From assembly GCA_032622095.1 (NCBI GenBank), contig CP136069.1, positions 88,958,618 to 89,022,617 of the forward strand: 64,000 nucleotides of DNA. The letters run 5' to 3'. Of this stretch, positions 45,070 through 57,355 are shown in pieces. The notes below the pieces were generated by a model. It had not been told where the DNA came from. It ran no database searches and saw nothing but the letters and a program-made list of their open reading frames with translations. The DNA is from Siphonodentalium dalli. Its lineage: Eukaryota; Mollusca; Scaphopoda; Gadilida; Siphonodentaliidae. The position numbers and the translations under genes were made by a program. Position 1 is the stretch's first letter. Each line of letters begins with the position of its first letter.

Positions 45070-45327
45070 ATGTCAAATCGAAAATTTCACAATTTACCCG
45101 CTATGGTATTTATTTTTCTCAATTGCATGGGCCCCGGACCCTTTCCCAAAATACCCAAGTGTTCTGATATCGGCGAAGCAGACACTTGTGTCCAATTTGG
45201 AGAAGGTGGTGGTGTGGTGAAAGCTTCCTTAAGACAAAGATTCAAGACTCACTCCAATATGCGAGATGTGTACAAATTTAATAGCGGTCTGACTCCTGTT
45301 ATTGCCAAGCCATATGGCAAAAACTAA
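45070..45327 (+). CDS. Putative small protein (85 residues), unknown
   Basis: ATG 45070 lies 12 nt after a possible acceptor (catctgatag), and the stop is TAA at 45325-45327. The stop overlaps AATAAA (taataaa), which could be the poly(A) signal. The peptide (MSNRKFHNLPAMVFIF.., GEGGGVVKASLRQRFKTH, ending PYGKN) has balanced codons and both Gly-Pro and basic segments, unlike the AT-driven ORFs around it. I do not recognise the family. It could also be the last coding exon of a larger gene. Confidence 0.4.
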   Translation: MSNRKFHNLPAMVFIFLNCMGPGPFPKIPKCSDIGEADTCVQFGEGGGVVKASLRQRFKTHSNMRDVYKFNSGLTPVIAKPYGKN

Positions 45328-45592
45328 TAAAAATTGAAGTAAAAGATTATAAAATACAGTGCCTTAAGAGTTCATTTACAATATTATATCCAGATAAACT
45401 GAACTGTATACATAGTATACCTGTATAGAAAATACATTTAGGGCTATTAATACTTTGTTATGGGATTTTTTTTTTGTTTAAGTTTACCCCCCCCCACCCT
45501 ATTTTTTGGCCCTCCGTTACCGGAAACAAAGTTTTTTTTTAGGCCTGATACATGTAATGCTATTGGCTTCCAAATCTGCATGCTGTGCATAA

Positions 45593-45799
45593 CCCTTCCA
45601 TGACTGGAGCTTCCGGAAATTTTGCTACAACCCTGTGCCAATGCATTCTCTTATATATGCGAGTCGCTCATAGGATGCCTCGCATATATTGGCCTAACAA
45701 TTTTTACCTTGTAAGCCAGTGCATTCTCTTATACATGTATATGAGAGACTCGCATATATAAGAGAATCTTCTGGCACAGGATCTTTAACGCTGTGAGGG
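45593..45799. mobile_element. Double-hairpin MITE, family A (near complete)
   Basis: Starts CCCTTCCATGACTGGAGC and ends CTGTGAGGG followed by TTAA (45800-45803). The left flank is ATAA, a degraded TTAA. Two hairpins, the second intact (attctcttatacatgtatatg region), are separated by 'ggcctaacaatttttacctt'. Confidence 0.8.
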
Positions 45800-46024
45800 T
45801 TAAACCAGACGTTGGTGTACATGAAACTGTCAGTGACTTGGTGGTTTAAGTGACCCGAGTTTGCGCGAGTTAAAATCCACTATGAATTGCCAAATATTAT
45901 CGCAGAGATATTTTACTACACTGCATCTCTGCAGTAGTCGTCGTGCCTCTTGATTGACTGAGCTGATGCGACTAATCACCATTTTCAAAATAAAAACTAG
46001 TCCCAAGATTCCTTCGATGAAAAC

Positions 46025-46616
46025 CAGTGAGTGAAATCGTTAGGGATAATACTGGTGTACGTCGAAGTACAGTTGCCTTACTCTTCTATAGCGGACTTTA
46101 TGCCCTGATCCAGTGGTGGGATTTTTGTCAATATTAATCGACTTAATCATACAAAAAAATACTAAGTGCTATATTTATCAGTAAGAGTGATATCTTAGTC
46201 ATAGAGATGTGTTATAATCTTACATTTATGTTAAATTATGCACAGAATATGCCGTGTAATCGGGAGTAACCGCACATTTTATCTGTTTGTTTACGCCGAG
46301 AGAAGACGGGAACTGTTATGAAGTTCGTGAGATCAAATGAGTTCGTATTATGAAATTATGTAAACATTGTGACAAAATATAACTACTTTCAGTTGACACC
46401 TTTGGTGGAGTTCAGAACAAATATATTAATGTCTTCAATGGAATAAACTGGGTTAATTTCACAATTGTGATATTTTAGTGCCATCATTGGTGATTTTAGA
46501 TGAGTGGGTGATTTACGCTTAAAGTCCGCTACAGAAGAATAAGGCAACCTTAAACCAGTATTATCCTTAGCGATTTCATGCAAACCAGTATTATTCCCTA
46601 CCAATTTCACCCGCTG
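46025..46616. mobile_element. 592-bp TIR element, CAGYGRGTGAAAT ends
   Basis: The ends are CAGTGAGTGAAATCG and the inverse of CAGCGGGTGAAATTG. The inverted repeats run about 75 bp (gataatactggt, gttgcctta, tagcggacttta). The right arm has a duplicated 'gcaaaccagtatta' unit. No TSD could be read. Confidence 0.65.
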
Positions 46617-46751
46617 AATTATGTAGAAGGAAACTTGGACTAAATAAAAACATGTACGAATAAATCAGTGGAGCTAAAACTGACTTGTTTATATACTACC
46701 ATTGTATTATCTTTTGTCATTCATCTACAAAATATTTTTTATTTTTTTATG

Positions 46752-47142
46752 GTCTTTAAAGCTACTCAATCCGATCAGACGGTCCCCATATTATCCAGTT
46801 ACAACAACAACATTTCAAAATATGCTTTAGTTATCAGAATCGATTAATTACAACAAAAATAATGCTAACCACTGTCAACTATGGTATAAAATTTCCCAAA
46901 ACGTGTTATTTATCAACATGTTGTTAAACGAAATATGGCCGTATTATCACTTGATTTATCACAAAATTTGGCCGCAATTTTGTCCGAGACCGTCGCCTCG
47001 ACAATTTTTTTCCAGGCCACAAATGAGTATATATCTGATCACTCTGAGCTTTGATGGGTGGGTTCCTCAACTCAAATATATTTTACCCCCGAAGCCAAAG
47101 AAATTATAATTTGGGAGCGTTAATTCGGATTATGCATCTTTA
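46752..47142. mobile_element. Family D MITE, diverged
   Basis: Runs from taaagctactcaatccgat to 'ttcggattatgcatctttaa', with 'ctgagctttgatgggtggg' and 'gaagccaaagaaattataat' in the right arm. The left arm is heavily diverged. Confidence 0.75.
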
Positions 47143-47655
47143 AATCTTTACATAAGAAATTACACTTTAGTCGATTTGAATCTTTGTAATGAAGGGACAT
47201 GTAATGAACTGAGGAAAACTTATATTTTTAATAAATATATCATGAAAAAAATTATTTTGACGATGTCTGGTTTCTGTATTATGATATGCCATGGCCATTA
47301 CTAAGGATCTACTGGAGAGATTAACATTAGAAGTTGAAGTAACATCATATCCCTGGCCGGGTCATAATGATACATACACCTGAAGTGTCCATGCAGCGAA
47401 GGTGGCTTTGGACGGCTTCATCTCATGTCTCGTTTATTATCCTGAATATGGCCTCAAATAGTGAGGATGCTTTCATTCTATATACAACTCATATACATTG
47501 CACACCTCCAATGTAATCTTATACCAGTGTCTTTAACCCCTTAAGTAAATACTCATACATACTCATGTAGTAGTTCCCTCAGGAAATATTATTCATGATA
47601 AGATCAATAGGCTGTTTCGAAGAAAGGGGGGGGGGGGGGTATACTGGATTGACTG
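47143..47655. other. Intergenic
   Basis: No gene or repeat structure. A poly-G run of about 14 lies near 47626-47639. Confidence 0.4.
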
Positions 47656-48115
47656 TGTCCGGCCATATATAATTTAGCCTAGGGTTATCATATTGGAATG
47701 GAATTTGCTATCATGGCTGCTTTCAACAGATGGGCAAATAACTTTATTCGCTTTTCCGTTCTAGAGTTATCCTCCTTTGTCTGGAATTGTAGGTTTGTTG
47801 TCAATCTAAGCAGATACCTTAGCCATGGGTCATCGGGTTCTGAATGAAATTTGGTATGGAGGTTCACCATCATGACTGCATTTAAAATGGGGGGCAAATG
47901 ATGTTCACATTTTCTGTTCTAGAGTTATGCTTGTTTATCTGGAAATGTGGGGTTTTTGTCCATCCATGCAGATATCTGTCATGGTTCATCAAATCTGGAT
48001 GAAATTTGGTATGGAGATTCGCCATCATGACTGCTTTCAAAAAGTGGGCAAATGACATTCATATTATTCATTCTAAAGTTATCCTTGCCACACGTGTCCG
48101 AAAATCGTGTTTAAC
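47656..48115. repeat. Diverged tandem repeat, family H (about 165 bp x 3)
   Basis: Units share 'aaatttggtatggaggttcrccatcatgactg' and 'ttctagagttatcc', spaced by about 165 bp. A further unit is at 50940-51050. ORFs within are repeat translations. Confidence 0.75.
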
Positions 48116-48612
48116 CTATTTTTTTGCCTGAGTTATGACCCTTTTAAAAAAAAAAAATTCTCCCTGAAAACATTATTTGAATGACTGATCTTATGGAGGA
48201 GAGAATTACTGAGGTCCTCAGTATTTGGGCACCCACCTGCCCATTGAACTCAATCATGGTTATAGAGAGGTTTGACCTTAAATGTTGCTGTGACTTCTCG
48301 CGCATGCACAACTCTCAAGGGGACCAAAGGCACTCAGTGGGTAAATGTACAAAAAATATTAAAGTCTTAAAACAAAGAACATGGGGGGGGGGGGGGGGGG
48401 GGGGGGAATAGATCAACATTTTTCTTAAATTCAAAATTGACAGTTCTCCAATAAAAAAATTTCACGTGTTGAAACCATTGTTATGTAAACAAAACTGTTT
48501 AAAGGATTACACCACTGTTTAGTTTACATGACATAGGTTTTGTCATGCGAAATCTCATTACTGGAGAGTTATTGATAATAAAAATAAGAACAAGTCAATA
48601 TTTTGTCATGTA
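48116..48612. other. Intergenic with long poly-G
   Basis: An uninterrupted G tract of more than 20 (about 48383-48406). No gene is recognised. Confidence 0.5.
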
Positions 48613-48825
48613 CAGTAATGCCCTAAATAATCGACTCCTTAACCACAGCAGAATTATGGGTAACTTTTCAGGATTTCGTCGGAAATATGGCTTGTTGCCA
48701 TTCATCGGAAAGCTTTCACTGAGAGCTTTCCGATGAATGGCAGCAAGCCAAATTTCCGACTAAATCCTGAAAAGTTATCCATTATTCTGCTGTGGTTAAG
48801 GAGTCGATTATTTAGGGCATTACTG
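48613..48825. mobile_element. Family C MITE
   Basis: A complete hairpin CAGTAATGCCC...GGGCATTACTG with TA on the left (48611-48612). The arms are nearly identical to 6072-6284 and the loop is 'ctttcactgagag'. Confidence 0.87.
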
Positions 48826-48959
48826 CACTTGTTGACAAGTAGTTTTACACGAACCCACTGAATGCCTCGAGTCCCTTTAATCAGAAGAGACCTTTATGGG
48901 CATAGACAATTTAACTCTCTTTAGTAACAGTGTGAACTCTTCAATGCAAATGTCTTTTT

Positions 48960-50765
48960 ATTTCCACACTTTTCAAAGAATGAAAGTGTCAATGACACTG
49001 TATACATTAGTCAATGGAGCGATAAGGAATGCAGAAAGTTTGATGTATTCAAATGTGAAATCCAAGATCATAGATTGCCACTGGAGTCCATGTATTTTTG
49101 TAAAGTATGGGGGGGGGATTGGTGGCGATCAGATGAGGGATGTTGCCTGTATGGTGTACCGATTGATTTAGTCATGCAAAGAGTAAAATCCAAGATGGCT
49201 GCTGATGGCCAAAACAATTCTCCAATAAATGCGGGCTGCAACGGTGTGCCGATGGATTCAAATTTGAAATACAAGATGGCTGTTGGTGGCCATGTTGTTT
49301 GACAAATTTCTAAAAATTAAAGTGTCAATGACACTGTAACTCGACTTGGAGAGGGAATAATGCCATACATTACAGTCAATGGAGTGATAAGGAATGCAGA
49401 AGTTTAATTGTTTAATCAATACCAGATGTCAACCTGAAGACCCATATGTTTGGGATTGATTGGATTAAAAATGTTGGTTGTAAGGCATGCTGAAGTATTT
49501 AGTCATGCAAAGAGTAAAATTCAAGATGGCTGCCAGCAGTAATATTTTTCATCGAAAATTGTTGATATTTGATTGCTGACACGGCTGGAATTTTGCCATT
49601 TAGAGTTGCGATATATGCAGAATATCGGTGAATCAAAGAGGCGATAGGTAGAATCATCTTTGATTTATTCTAGGAATCATTGTTGGATAATTCTATTAAT
49701 CAGCATCTTGATTTTGAGAGATTGCACTATAGAGCGCCAAGTTAATGCAGAGATATCCAATTGTAGGGGGAAAATCAAGCTTACGCACACCTACGATACA
49801 TTACTTAATAGAATTTCGACCTTTTTTGCCCAACTGTCCAAGAGAAATGTTGATAGCATCAGTGGGTTTGTGTCTAGCTTCAAAAGCTGCCAGTATGAAG
49901 GGCCCTGCACGTGTAGCAAGAATACACCCAAATCTAATAAAAATTCAATAATTGAGTAACACCTTTCTGAACTCTCTGGATCCATCTTTTTTTTAACACT
50001 GGTGCTAAATTATCTGAACTATCTTCAGAGAATTATTGTTTGATTCAGAGAATCAGGGTTTGGTCTTGAGAGAATCAGTGGTTTATCCGGAGAATCATAT
50101 AAACGATTATACAGTGCGAGGATGTGCCAATTGATTCAAAGGTGAAATCCAAGATGGCCACTGGAGGCCATGTTTTTATTGAATATAGGAACAAATCGGA
50201 GGGCCCCATCTAGATGGCACCCCGAAGATCTATATACAGTTTGGTGATTATCGGATGAGGGATGTGGCCTGTAAGGTGTCGATGGAATTTAGTCATGGAA
50301 AGAATAAATCCAAGATGGCTGCTGGCAGTTATGATTTTTAACAAACATTGATGGCTCCCATCTAAAGGTCACCACACAGATCCATACAAGGTTTGTTGAT
50401 GAATGAGAGATGTGGCCTGTAGGACGTGCCGAAAGATTTAGTCAAGCAAAGAGCAAAATCCAAGATGGCGGCTGGTAGCCAAGTTTTTCAACAAAATTCG
50501 TAAAACTTTGATGGCTCCCATCTAGTAGTTATCGCCGAAGATTCGTATGAAGTTCGGTCATGCAAAGAGTAAAATCTAAGATGGCTGCCAGCGGCCATGT
50601 TTTTCTCCAATAAATGCAGGGTGTGCCGGCGAGATAAAATATGAAATCCAAGAAGGCCACTGCTAACCATGTTTTTTAAACAAATTTCTGCAAAAATGGG
50701 AGGCTCCCATCTAGAGGTCAACCCAAAGATCCATATGAAGTTTGGTGACAATCAGATGAGGGATG
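48960..50765 (+). repeat. Family G array with repeated CAAGATGGC core
   Basis: A diverged tandem array in which (a)aatccaagatggc is followed by 'gctggnngccatgttttt' at least eight times (about 49190, 49270, 49515, 50145, 50310, 50455, 50570, 50645). Interleaved are 'tggctcccatctagaggtca' and 'gatgagggatgtggcctgta'. Two units (48970 and 49320) start with agtgtcaatgacactgta. The 99-codon ORF at 49660-49959 is in its middle and is not supported as a gene. Confidence 0.8.
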
Positions 50766-51130
50766 TGACCTGTTGGGTGTGCTAAAGGTGGATCACGGAC
50801 TCACATAAGGATGGTTGGATCACGGACACCAACCGATGGCAATATTTTTAACTTGACTTTGTTGAGCTAAACACAGAGGATATGCTGGTTTGACTTTGTC
50901 CATCCATCCATCCAGACATATATCTCCAACGTGGGTTATTGGATCTGACTAAAATTTGGTATGGAGGTTCGCCATCATTACTGTTCTCAAAAGAGGGGCA
51001 AATAAAGTTTGCATTTTCCACTCTAGAGTTATCCTTCTTTGTTTATCTGGAAAACTTGTTTTAAATTTTTGTTCCGTCCAGCCCATGTTTCAAATTGGCA
51101 GCAGCAACCTCTTGTCTTCTCTAAATAGGA
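50766..51130. repeat. Family H fragment
   Basis: One further unit (aaatttggtatggaggttcg ... tctagagttatcc) at 50940-51050, with little else. Confidence 0.6.
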
Positions 51131-51138
51131 TTGCCCTC

Positions 51139-51395
51139 CCTGAACCCATTCATGACGAGAGCTGCGCTGGTGCAGGATTAAAGACCCTGTGCCAGTGCAT
51201 TCACTTATATATGCAAGTCTCCCATAGGGAACTTCACATAAGAGAATACACTGTCTAACAAGTTAAAGGTATATTATGTTATGCAAATGCTTTCTCTCAT
51301 ATATGCGAGGTGCCCTATAGCTGACTTGCATATATAAGAGAATGCATTGGCACATGGTTTTCGCAAAATTTCAGGAAGCTCCAGTCATAAAAGGG
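51139..51395. mobile_element. Double-hairpin MITE, family A
   Basis: The left end has gagagctgcgctggtgcagg, followed by 'attaaagaccctgtgccag'. Two hairpins lie at about 51196-51255 and 51285-51347. The right end is aggaagctccagtcataaaaggg. Confidence 0.8.
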
Positions 51396-51653
51396 TTTAA
51401 CACCCAAAACATGGTCTATCGATGTGATTGTGCAGACAGAGCCATTTTACATTTTAACAAAAACAGTGGTTGAAAATTATACTAAATTTGAAGCCAAAAA
51501 TTGATACAATTAAATGTAAAACTTCAAGATAATTTATTAAGGTAACAAACTAACAGATTCCAGCTCAGTATACTTCCTCCGAAACGAATAAGTGTTGATA
51601 TACAAGGTGATAAAATGAATGCACAGTAAGGTGAATAAAGACAGCATATTTGT

Positions 51654-51730
51654 TCAGTCAGGCACTGGAAGGTCAACAATCTGTTGAAGTATTGTCCTGG
51701 GTGAGTGTTGCTGTGACAGTACTGTTGATT
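51654..51730 (-). CDS. Putative last exon
   Basis: The acceptor ctgtttttag precedes AATCAACAGT. 24 residues then TGA (…ILQQIVDLPVPD). It joins the previous exon in phase 1 (G|AA, Glu). Confidence 0.45.
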
Positions 51731-54700
51731 CTAAAAACAGAAATGAACAATTATAACATGTTTATTACTTTGGTATGTGTGATTTATCTTGATTTTTCAA
51801 GTGATTATAAACGATAATTTCACAAGTGAATTATGTCACTTAAACTAGCGCGTTATGTATTCATACACACTATCAAACTGTATGCGTAATTGTATAATGG
51901 CAGTATTATTAGGATTTCTGGTAAATCAGATGTTTACAGTGGACTATAATAAACAGAATAATCAGTTGATTGAATTGGTAACATGGAATAATTCATTTGA
52001 GGCAGGGACTCTTTTGTAAAACCTCGTGTTTGTACAACATCCCTGTCTCTCATGAATTATTCCACATCATCAGTTGAAGTTCAACCAAGTGGTTACTCTT
52101 TATATATTTGTAGTAATTAAGGTAGCAGTACACAATTTGTAGCAGGGCTGAACATATGAAATGAAGTATCTGGAGCATTTGTTATGTTAGCATTGTTTAT
52201 TTTTCTTAGTGCTAGCATAGCTGTCAGATGCTTATTTACTGACATTCGCTCTGTCATGGTTTGCTTTGGGGTTGAAAATGGTCAATTTTAATGAAAATAA
52301 AAAGCCACTTGGCCACATATCCCCCTGATAAGGTGGCTAAATTTGACTTTTTTTAAAAGAAAAATTTGATTCTGGGAACAACCATTGAAACAAAATTTTT
52401 CTATATTGTTAACACACCTAGTTTGATTTGATTTGACACCAGAATAATAAGTAGTCAAATTCTAAGTCGACAAGGGTCATAAACTGCAGTAATGAAAGTG
52501 TCCATGACACTAGCTCAAATTGGAGAGGGGATAATTTCATGTGTTATAGTCAATGGCCATATATGCCAGAGTTTTGGTCCTTGTCGACTTAGAATTTTCT
52601 GTTTATTTTGGTTTCCGGATGATAATTTAGTTAAAATTATCAAACTTGTTTTCAAATTTGGTATATGGATTACTCAAATGAAGATACAGGTCAAGTTCGA
52701 ATTTGGGTTTGGTCTACCAATATTTACCAGAGTTATGGCTCTTGTCGATGAAGAAATTGCCCATTATTTTGGTTTCCGGGTGATAACTTTAGTTTTTGTT
52801 ATCTGATTGTTTTCAAATTAGTGAATTCAATGCAAAGCGCATAACCCAAGTACAGAGAGTTCTTTTCTCTCGCCATTCTTGTCAAAAATAAACAAAAGAC
52901 TCATGGGAACAATGCTAAGGAAACTAATGGCTCAACAGGAAATGTGGAGAACAGTACCCCGTTTTAGGTTTGCAAAAATTGCCTCAAATTGTGTTCTGCT
53001 TCCTATATATGTAATTAGAACTTGATAAGTAACAATTATAATACACATTTTATAAGTTAAAGTGATGCGAAACACTCCGGCAGGGTGATAAAATAGAAAT
53101 GGAGAATAATCTTGTTCAAATTAGTTATTTTTACAAATATTATATCTAACTTGATAATACACACCGTCATTAGTATATATATATTAATTAAATGCAGTGA
53201 CTCTCGATGATGAAATCGTTTTAGTTAGTTAACTTAGTTTATTGCCGATAGATGCATCCCGAATCGAGTAGTAAATATTTATAATTGAGCGTAGTTCAGA
53301 CGACGTTTTCCATGGAGTTGTACGGTCGATTTGCTTCAGATTTTCGACGGTGTTAGTAGAATTATGCATTCCTCCAATTGGCATAGAGCCTGAATACTAA
53401 CTTATCGGTTTTACGCACCCGAACAAGTACATAATATGTCTTTAAATGCCACATTTGGAACAAATTGGAATTCATTTAATCAATGATGGAAATTCCAAAC
53501 AGTATACTATTCATTAGTTGTGCTAACATACAGATACAGTAATGCTCTAAATAATTGACTCCTTAACCACAGCAGAATTATGGGTAATTGTTCATGGTGA
53601 GAGCTTTCCGATGAATGGCAACAAGTCATATTTCCGACTAAATCCTGAAAAATTATCCATAATTCTGCTGTGGTTAAGGAGTCGATTATTTAGGGCATCA
53701 CTGTACATAGGTACGTTTCACAACTCACGGCTATTTGTTGTCTTAAAATTAATGTCCGGCCAAAATATAATGATGATTAGGGTTTTTGAACACAGCAATG
53801 CATGGATAATCATTCGCAATGAGATATTCGCTTTGCATGATCCATGAGATTAAGCACAACACGTTCTTTAAACTTTTTTCAATCAGCCAATTGAATATAG
53901 AAATTTGTCCGATGCTTGATAGCTGTGTTGTAATAAAACAAAACTAATTGACTGTGTGACCTGAATCAATAAATGGCATTTTTTATACAAACCAAAGGAA
54001 GTGATACCCTATCCGTTGTGATAGTTAATTTCATGATGTGGCACCCTAAACGTAATCGTAACTCTATATACATGTGTGTTTCGTGAAACCTCCCTAATAT
54101 TTGTCAGCACACTCACATTTCACACAAATACCACCCCAATGCATTCAGTAGATACAAGTTCACAGACTAGTAAGATAAATCAACAGGTTATCATCATGGG
54201 TTCAAGAGACTGGTATTCTCTTTGTTGCATAGCCATATCGAAGCCTGCAAATAGTGTGTCTGTCATATGCAGTATGAGGTCCCCAGGCAGTGAATTTACC
54301 CTCTGGGAACCTCATTCTGCTTAGGCCTCAACTGCCATGGGAGACCCAGGATCAGATTGAAGTTCCCCAGGTCATGTTCACTTATTAGCCATCTCGATTA
54401 TTCATTTTATCTTCTGCAAATAAGGGGATATTGAAACTTCCCAGAAGGGAAAAAGTAACTAAAAACAATGTTAATCTGTGACTATAGATACTTCCCAGAA
54501 GTTGAGGTCTAAGCAGAATGAGATCCTCAGAGGGTGAATTTGGTGATACTAACCTGCTGTGTGGGATAGCATCACTAATTTCACCCTCTGGGGACCTCAT
54601 TCTGAAAATGAAAGACACACTATTTCCAGGTTTGTGCATATCCACCTGATATGACTATATTATTACTCAGAAAATGTAACTTCTCTTGAATATGGATGTC

Positions 54701-57130
54701 AGAAATCGACATGGTGATCATAACCTATATATCCCATTTACTACAAAGAACAATCATTGTTGAAAAATCTAATAATACTTTACCAAAGCATTTGATGCTA
54801 TCTGCAGTCCTTTTGTCCACAAGAGTGTTACTTTTGGCAACATTTTTGATAACTAGTCTCATGTCATCCACCTAAAAAGAGAAAGTGTACAATGAGTCAC
54901 ACGACGATATACTTAATCTCTAAATACATCTCGATTCCATTCTTAACATTTAAGTTTAAAAATACAATATTGATAAATTACGAAAAATATTTGTCAAAAA
55001 TGGAGCTGATCCATCTCCTGGCTGTCACGATTCACCATCTGTTCTTCGTCATATTTACATATTTATACAAGGTTCTGATTTGATGGCTATATTTTTTTTG
55101 GATTGAACCACTAGTTTAACAAATACCCATTTCTGGCCATAACTGCCCATACAGTCTCCATATATACTGCTACTGAGGGGTTTGTTCAAAACTGAGATTT
55201 TTGCGATTTCAAGCCATCATACTGACGGCATTCTTAGAAATAATCATCACCAATTCGAATGAAATAACACAATGGGATCTTAAAAGCATATATCATTATA
55301 CTTTTCTGGCCAACTGTGGGAATGTAGCATTCTACTAGCATCACCGAAAATCTCAAAGAATCAACAATACCACTCCATAGATATCATCGTCTGAACTACG
55401 CTTAATTGTAAATATTTACATCTTGATTTGGGACACAACAATCGGCGATAAACTAACGAAAATAAGGTTGCCATCGAGAGTCATTGCATTTAATTAATAT
55501 ATAAGAATGATGGTGTTTGTACTGTAACTTTGTATTAATATTCGTAAAAATAACTACTTTGAGCAAGAATATCACCCAACCGGAGTGTTTCACATCACTT
55601 TAAGAAGTTTATATTCTCTGCAACATGTACTGTAAGAGGAGTACATAACACCATAAGGTTACCCAATAACTATATGTACATGTATCAAACATTTTGTAAG
55701 TCAAAAAGGTGCACAACTCCTTGTGATCAGTAGTGACAGTACAACAGTAGGTGGTGCAAACATAAGATATGTCAAGGTCTGATTATGCCATAATGATTAA
55801 ATAACATCAGATCAAAATGGATTCCGCTCCCTGTATTATTTGGTTATACACCATCGATTACAAGTCATTTGCACAACAGTTAAACTGATATTTTTGTTAT
55901 AATCGAGTTAAAATGTTAGGGAGAATCGAGTTAAAATGTTAGGGAGAATCTGTAAAACTGTAGCCGATAAGACTGCTGAACTAGGGTGGTCAGTGAAATG
56001 GTCTTACTCACTGTATTAAGGTATATACTATCAATTACAAGTCATTTGACTAACATATAACCTAATATCTTTGTTTTGATTGAGTTGAACTGTTCCGGGG
56101 AATCTGCTGGCTGTAACAGATGAACTGCTTAACAGGATTTGGAATTGCTGAACGGACATGGTGGTTAGTCAAATGGTGTTCCCTCCCTGTATTGGGATAT
56201 AATCCATAGAGTACCTGTCATTTACACAACATACAAGTTGATCTGTATTGTCGGCTGAGAAACTCACATACCAAATTGGTTCCGATAAAAAAATGTTTGA
56301 ATTATCGCAGCCTGTGTAAATTCTATGTCACAAAAGGACCATAACTCCGTGAAAAACAAATTGGATCAAACCCATATTCAAACTCGATTTGTATTTTGGG
56401 CTGGGAAACTCACATACAAAAATCATACTATGGTACAGGTACACAAAAAAGAATAACAAAGTTTTTTTCTTCAAAATCAGACAGAGCTTGTCATATGTGA
56501 TGAAGCTTTTATTTTATAGTTCCGGTTTCACGGTCGAGGCAGAAGTCATTTACGTCATGTGACGTCGACATGGAATCGCTTCTTGAAAAAGATGACATGG
56601 CCTAAGACCCAGGGACCAGCCTAGGTCTAATTTTCAGGGCGAAGTGACTTCTCCCAGTCAAAAAAATAGGGCGAAGTGTGCATTCTCCAGGGCGAAATGC
56701 GTTGGCAAAATTGAAATCGGCCCGCACTGTAGTCGCCTATATAACGAAAATAGGAGATATGTAATAGTTAAATTAAAATGATGAAACAATGGTTCAAACG
56801 TGGAAACTTTATGTTCAAATCATCACTCTAATAACTATGAATAATATCCAAACATAATTGTGAGAGAATGGTAGCATTTTATATAATAATTTTGAAAGAA
56901 CGGCATTTTTACAACCGCTTATGAATACAAACAAGAAATTCAATTAATTGAGGAAAAACACCCACTATCCCGAGTGGTAATGATAAGCTATTGGAGGGTC
57001 TACTAGTTCGCATGCAAAATAGCATAATAACATTGAATGTCTCAATGACATCAACAGCTTGAAGATGGGAATAACCCACCATATATGGTAGATATTCAAC
57101 CAGGCTCTGCTTAAGTTTGTTAATTGATGA
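51654..57130 (-). CDS. Putative gene, three 3' exons, unknown product
   Basis: Minus-strand exons 57130-57080, 54871-54784 and 51730-51654 have GT-AG borders and compatible phases (0, then 1). Together they read SSINKLKQSLVEYLPYM / VDDMRLVIKNVAKSNTLVDK.. / ESTVLSQQHSPRTILQQI.. with a TGA stop. The peptide is predicted to be helical and amphipathic. I do not recognise a family. Upstream exons are not found, so this would be the C-terminus only. The first of the three is weaker (poor polypyrimidine tract). Confidence 0.45.
53055..53448 (+). repeat. Family I dispersed repeat
   Basis: Homologous over its length to 37477-37838 (shared tattaattaaatgcagtgac; agtagtaaatatttayaatt; gcacccgaacaagtacataa). 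Confidence 0.75.
53537..53703. mobile_element. Family C MITE, left arm shortened
   Basis: TA on both sides (53535-53536 and 53704-53705). The left arm is truncated after 'gggtaattgttcatg' and the right arm is full length. Confidence 0.82.
54242..54636. mobile_element. Family B subtype 2 double-hairpin MITE
   Basis: Flanked by CATATCGA (54234-54241) and CATATCCA (54637-54644), an 8-bp TSD with one mismatch. The ends carry gcaaatagtgtgtctgtcat. Hairpin 1 is shortened (54268-54322). Hairpin 2 is at about 54513-54606. Confidence 0.82.
54784..54871 (-). CDS. Putative penultimate exon
   Basis: 88 nt between tctttttag and the donor TTTG|gtaaag, an excellent match to splice consensus. It encodes VDDMRLVIKNVAKSNTLVDK, then RTADSIKCF. 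Confidence 0.5.
54872..57079. other. Intron or intergenic
   Basis: Holds an inverted family I copy (55250-55606) and a diverged tandem repeat of about 175 bp x 3 at about 55826-56250 (shared 'caagtcatttg' and 'gaatctg'). A CpG-bearing stretch with tgacgtcgac lies at 56550-56570. Confidence 0.5.
55250..55606 (-). repeat. Family I dispersed repeat, inverted
   Basis: The reverse complement matches 53055-53448 and 37477-37838. It ends 'gagtgtttcacatcactttaa'. Confidence 0.72.
57080..57130 (-). CDS. Putative upstream exon
   Basis: 51 nt (SSINKLKQSLVEYLPYM) between tgtacatcag and ATG|gtgggt, phase 0. The acceptor lacks a strong pyrimidine tract. Read-through frames also stay open here. Confidence 0.35.
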
Positions 57131-57355
57131 CTGATGTACATGTACAATACACACAAATAGTAATAACAATTAATGTTATGATTTTGAAACTAACCATGAT
57201 AGAATATTGACAGTGAGGTGGTAATAACTACTACGAGTAATATTAGTAACAATAGTACTACTTTTCTAGCATAATATATGTGTAGGCCTACATGATGTAT
57301 GGGAAATATTAAAGGACAAAACAATAGTTACAATACAATTATAACAATTTTGTTT

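Larger units (their letters stand above)
51731..54783. other. Intron of the putative minus-strand gene, or intergenic
   Basis: Holds a family G-like segment (52492-52600), family I (53055-53448), family C (53537-53703) and family B (54242-54636). The 104-codon plus ORF at 52492-52806 translates repeat sequence. 51.73-52.49 kb shows nothing. Confidence 0.5.

Noticed and set aside
49660-49959. 99-codon ORF (and overlapping frames) in the family G array
   Set aside because: Three overlapping frames are open on both strands with no recognisable motif, and it lies inside repetitive DNA.
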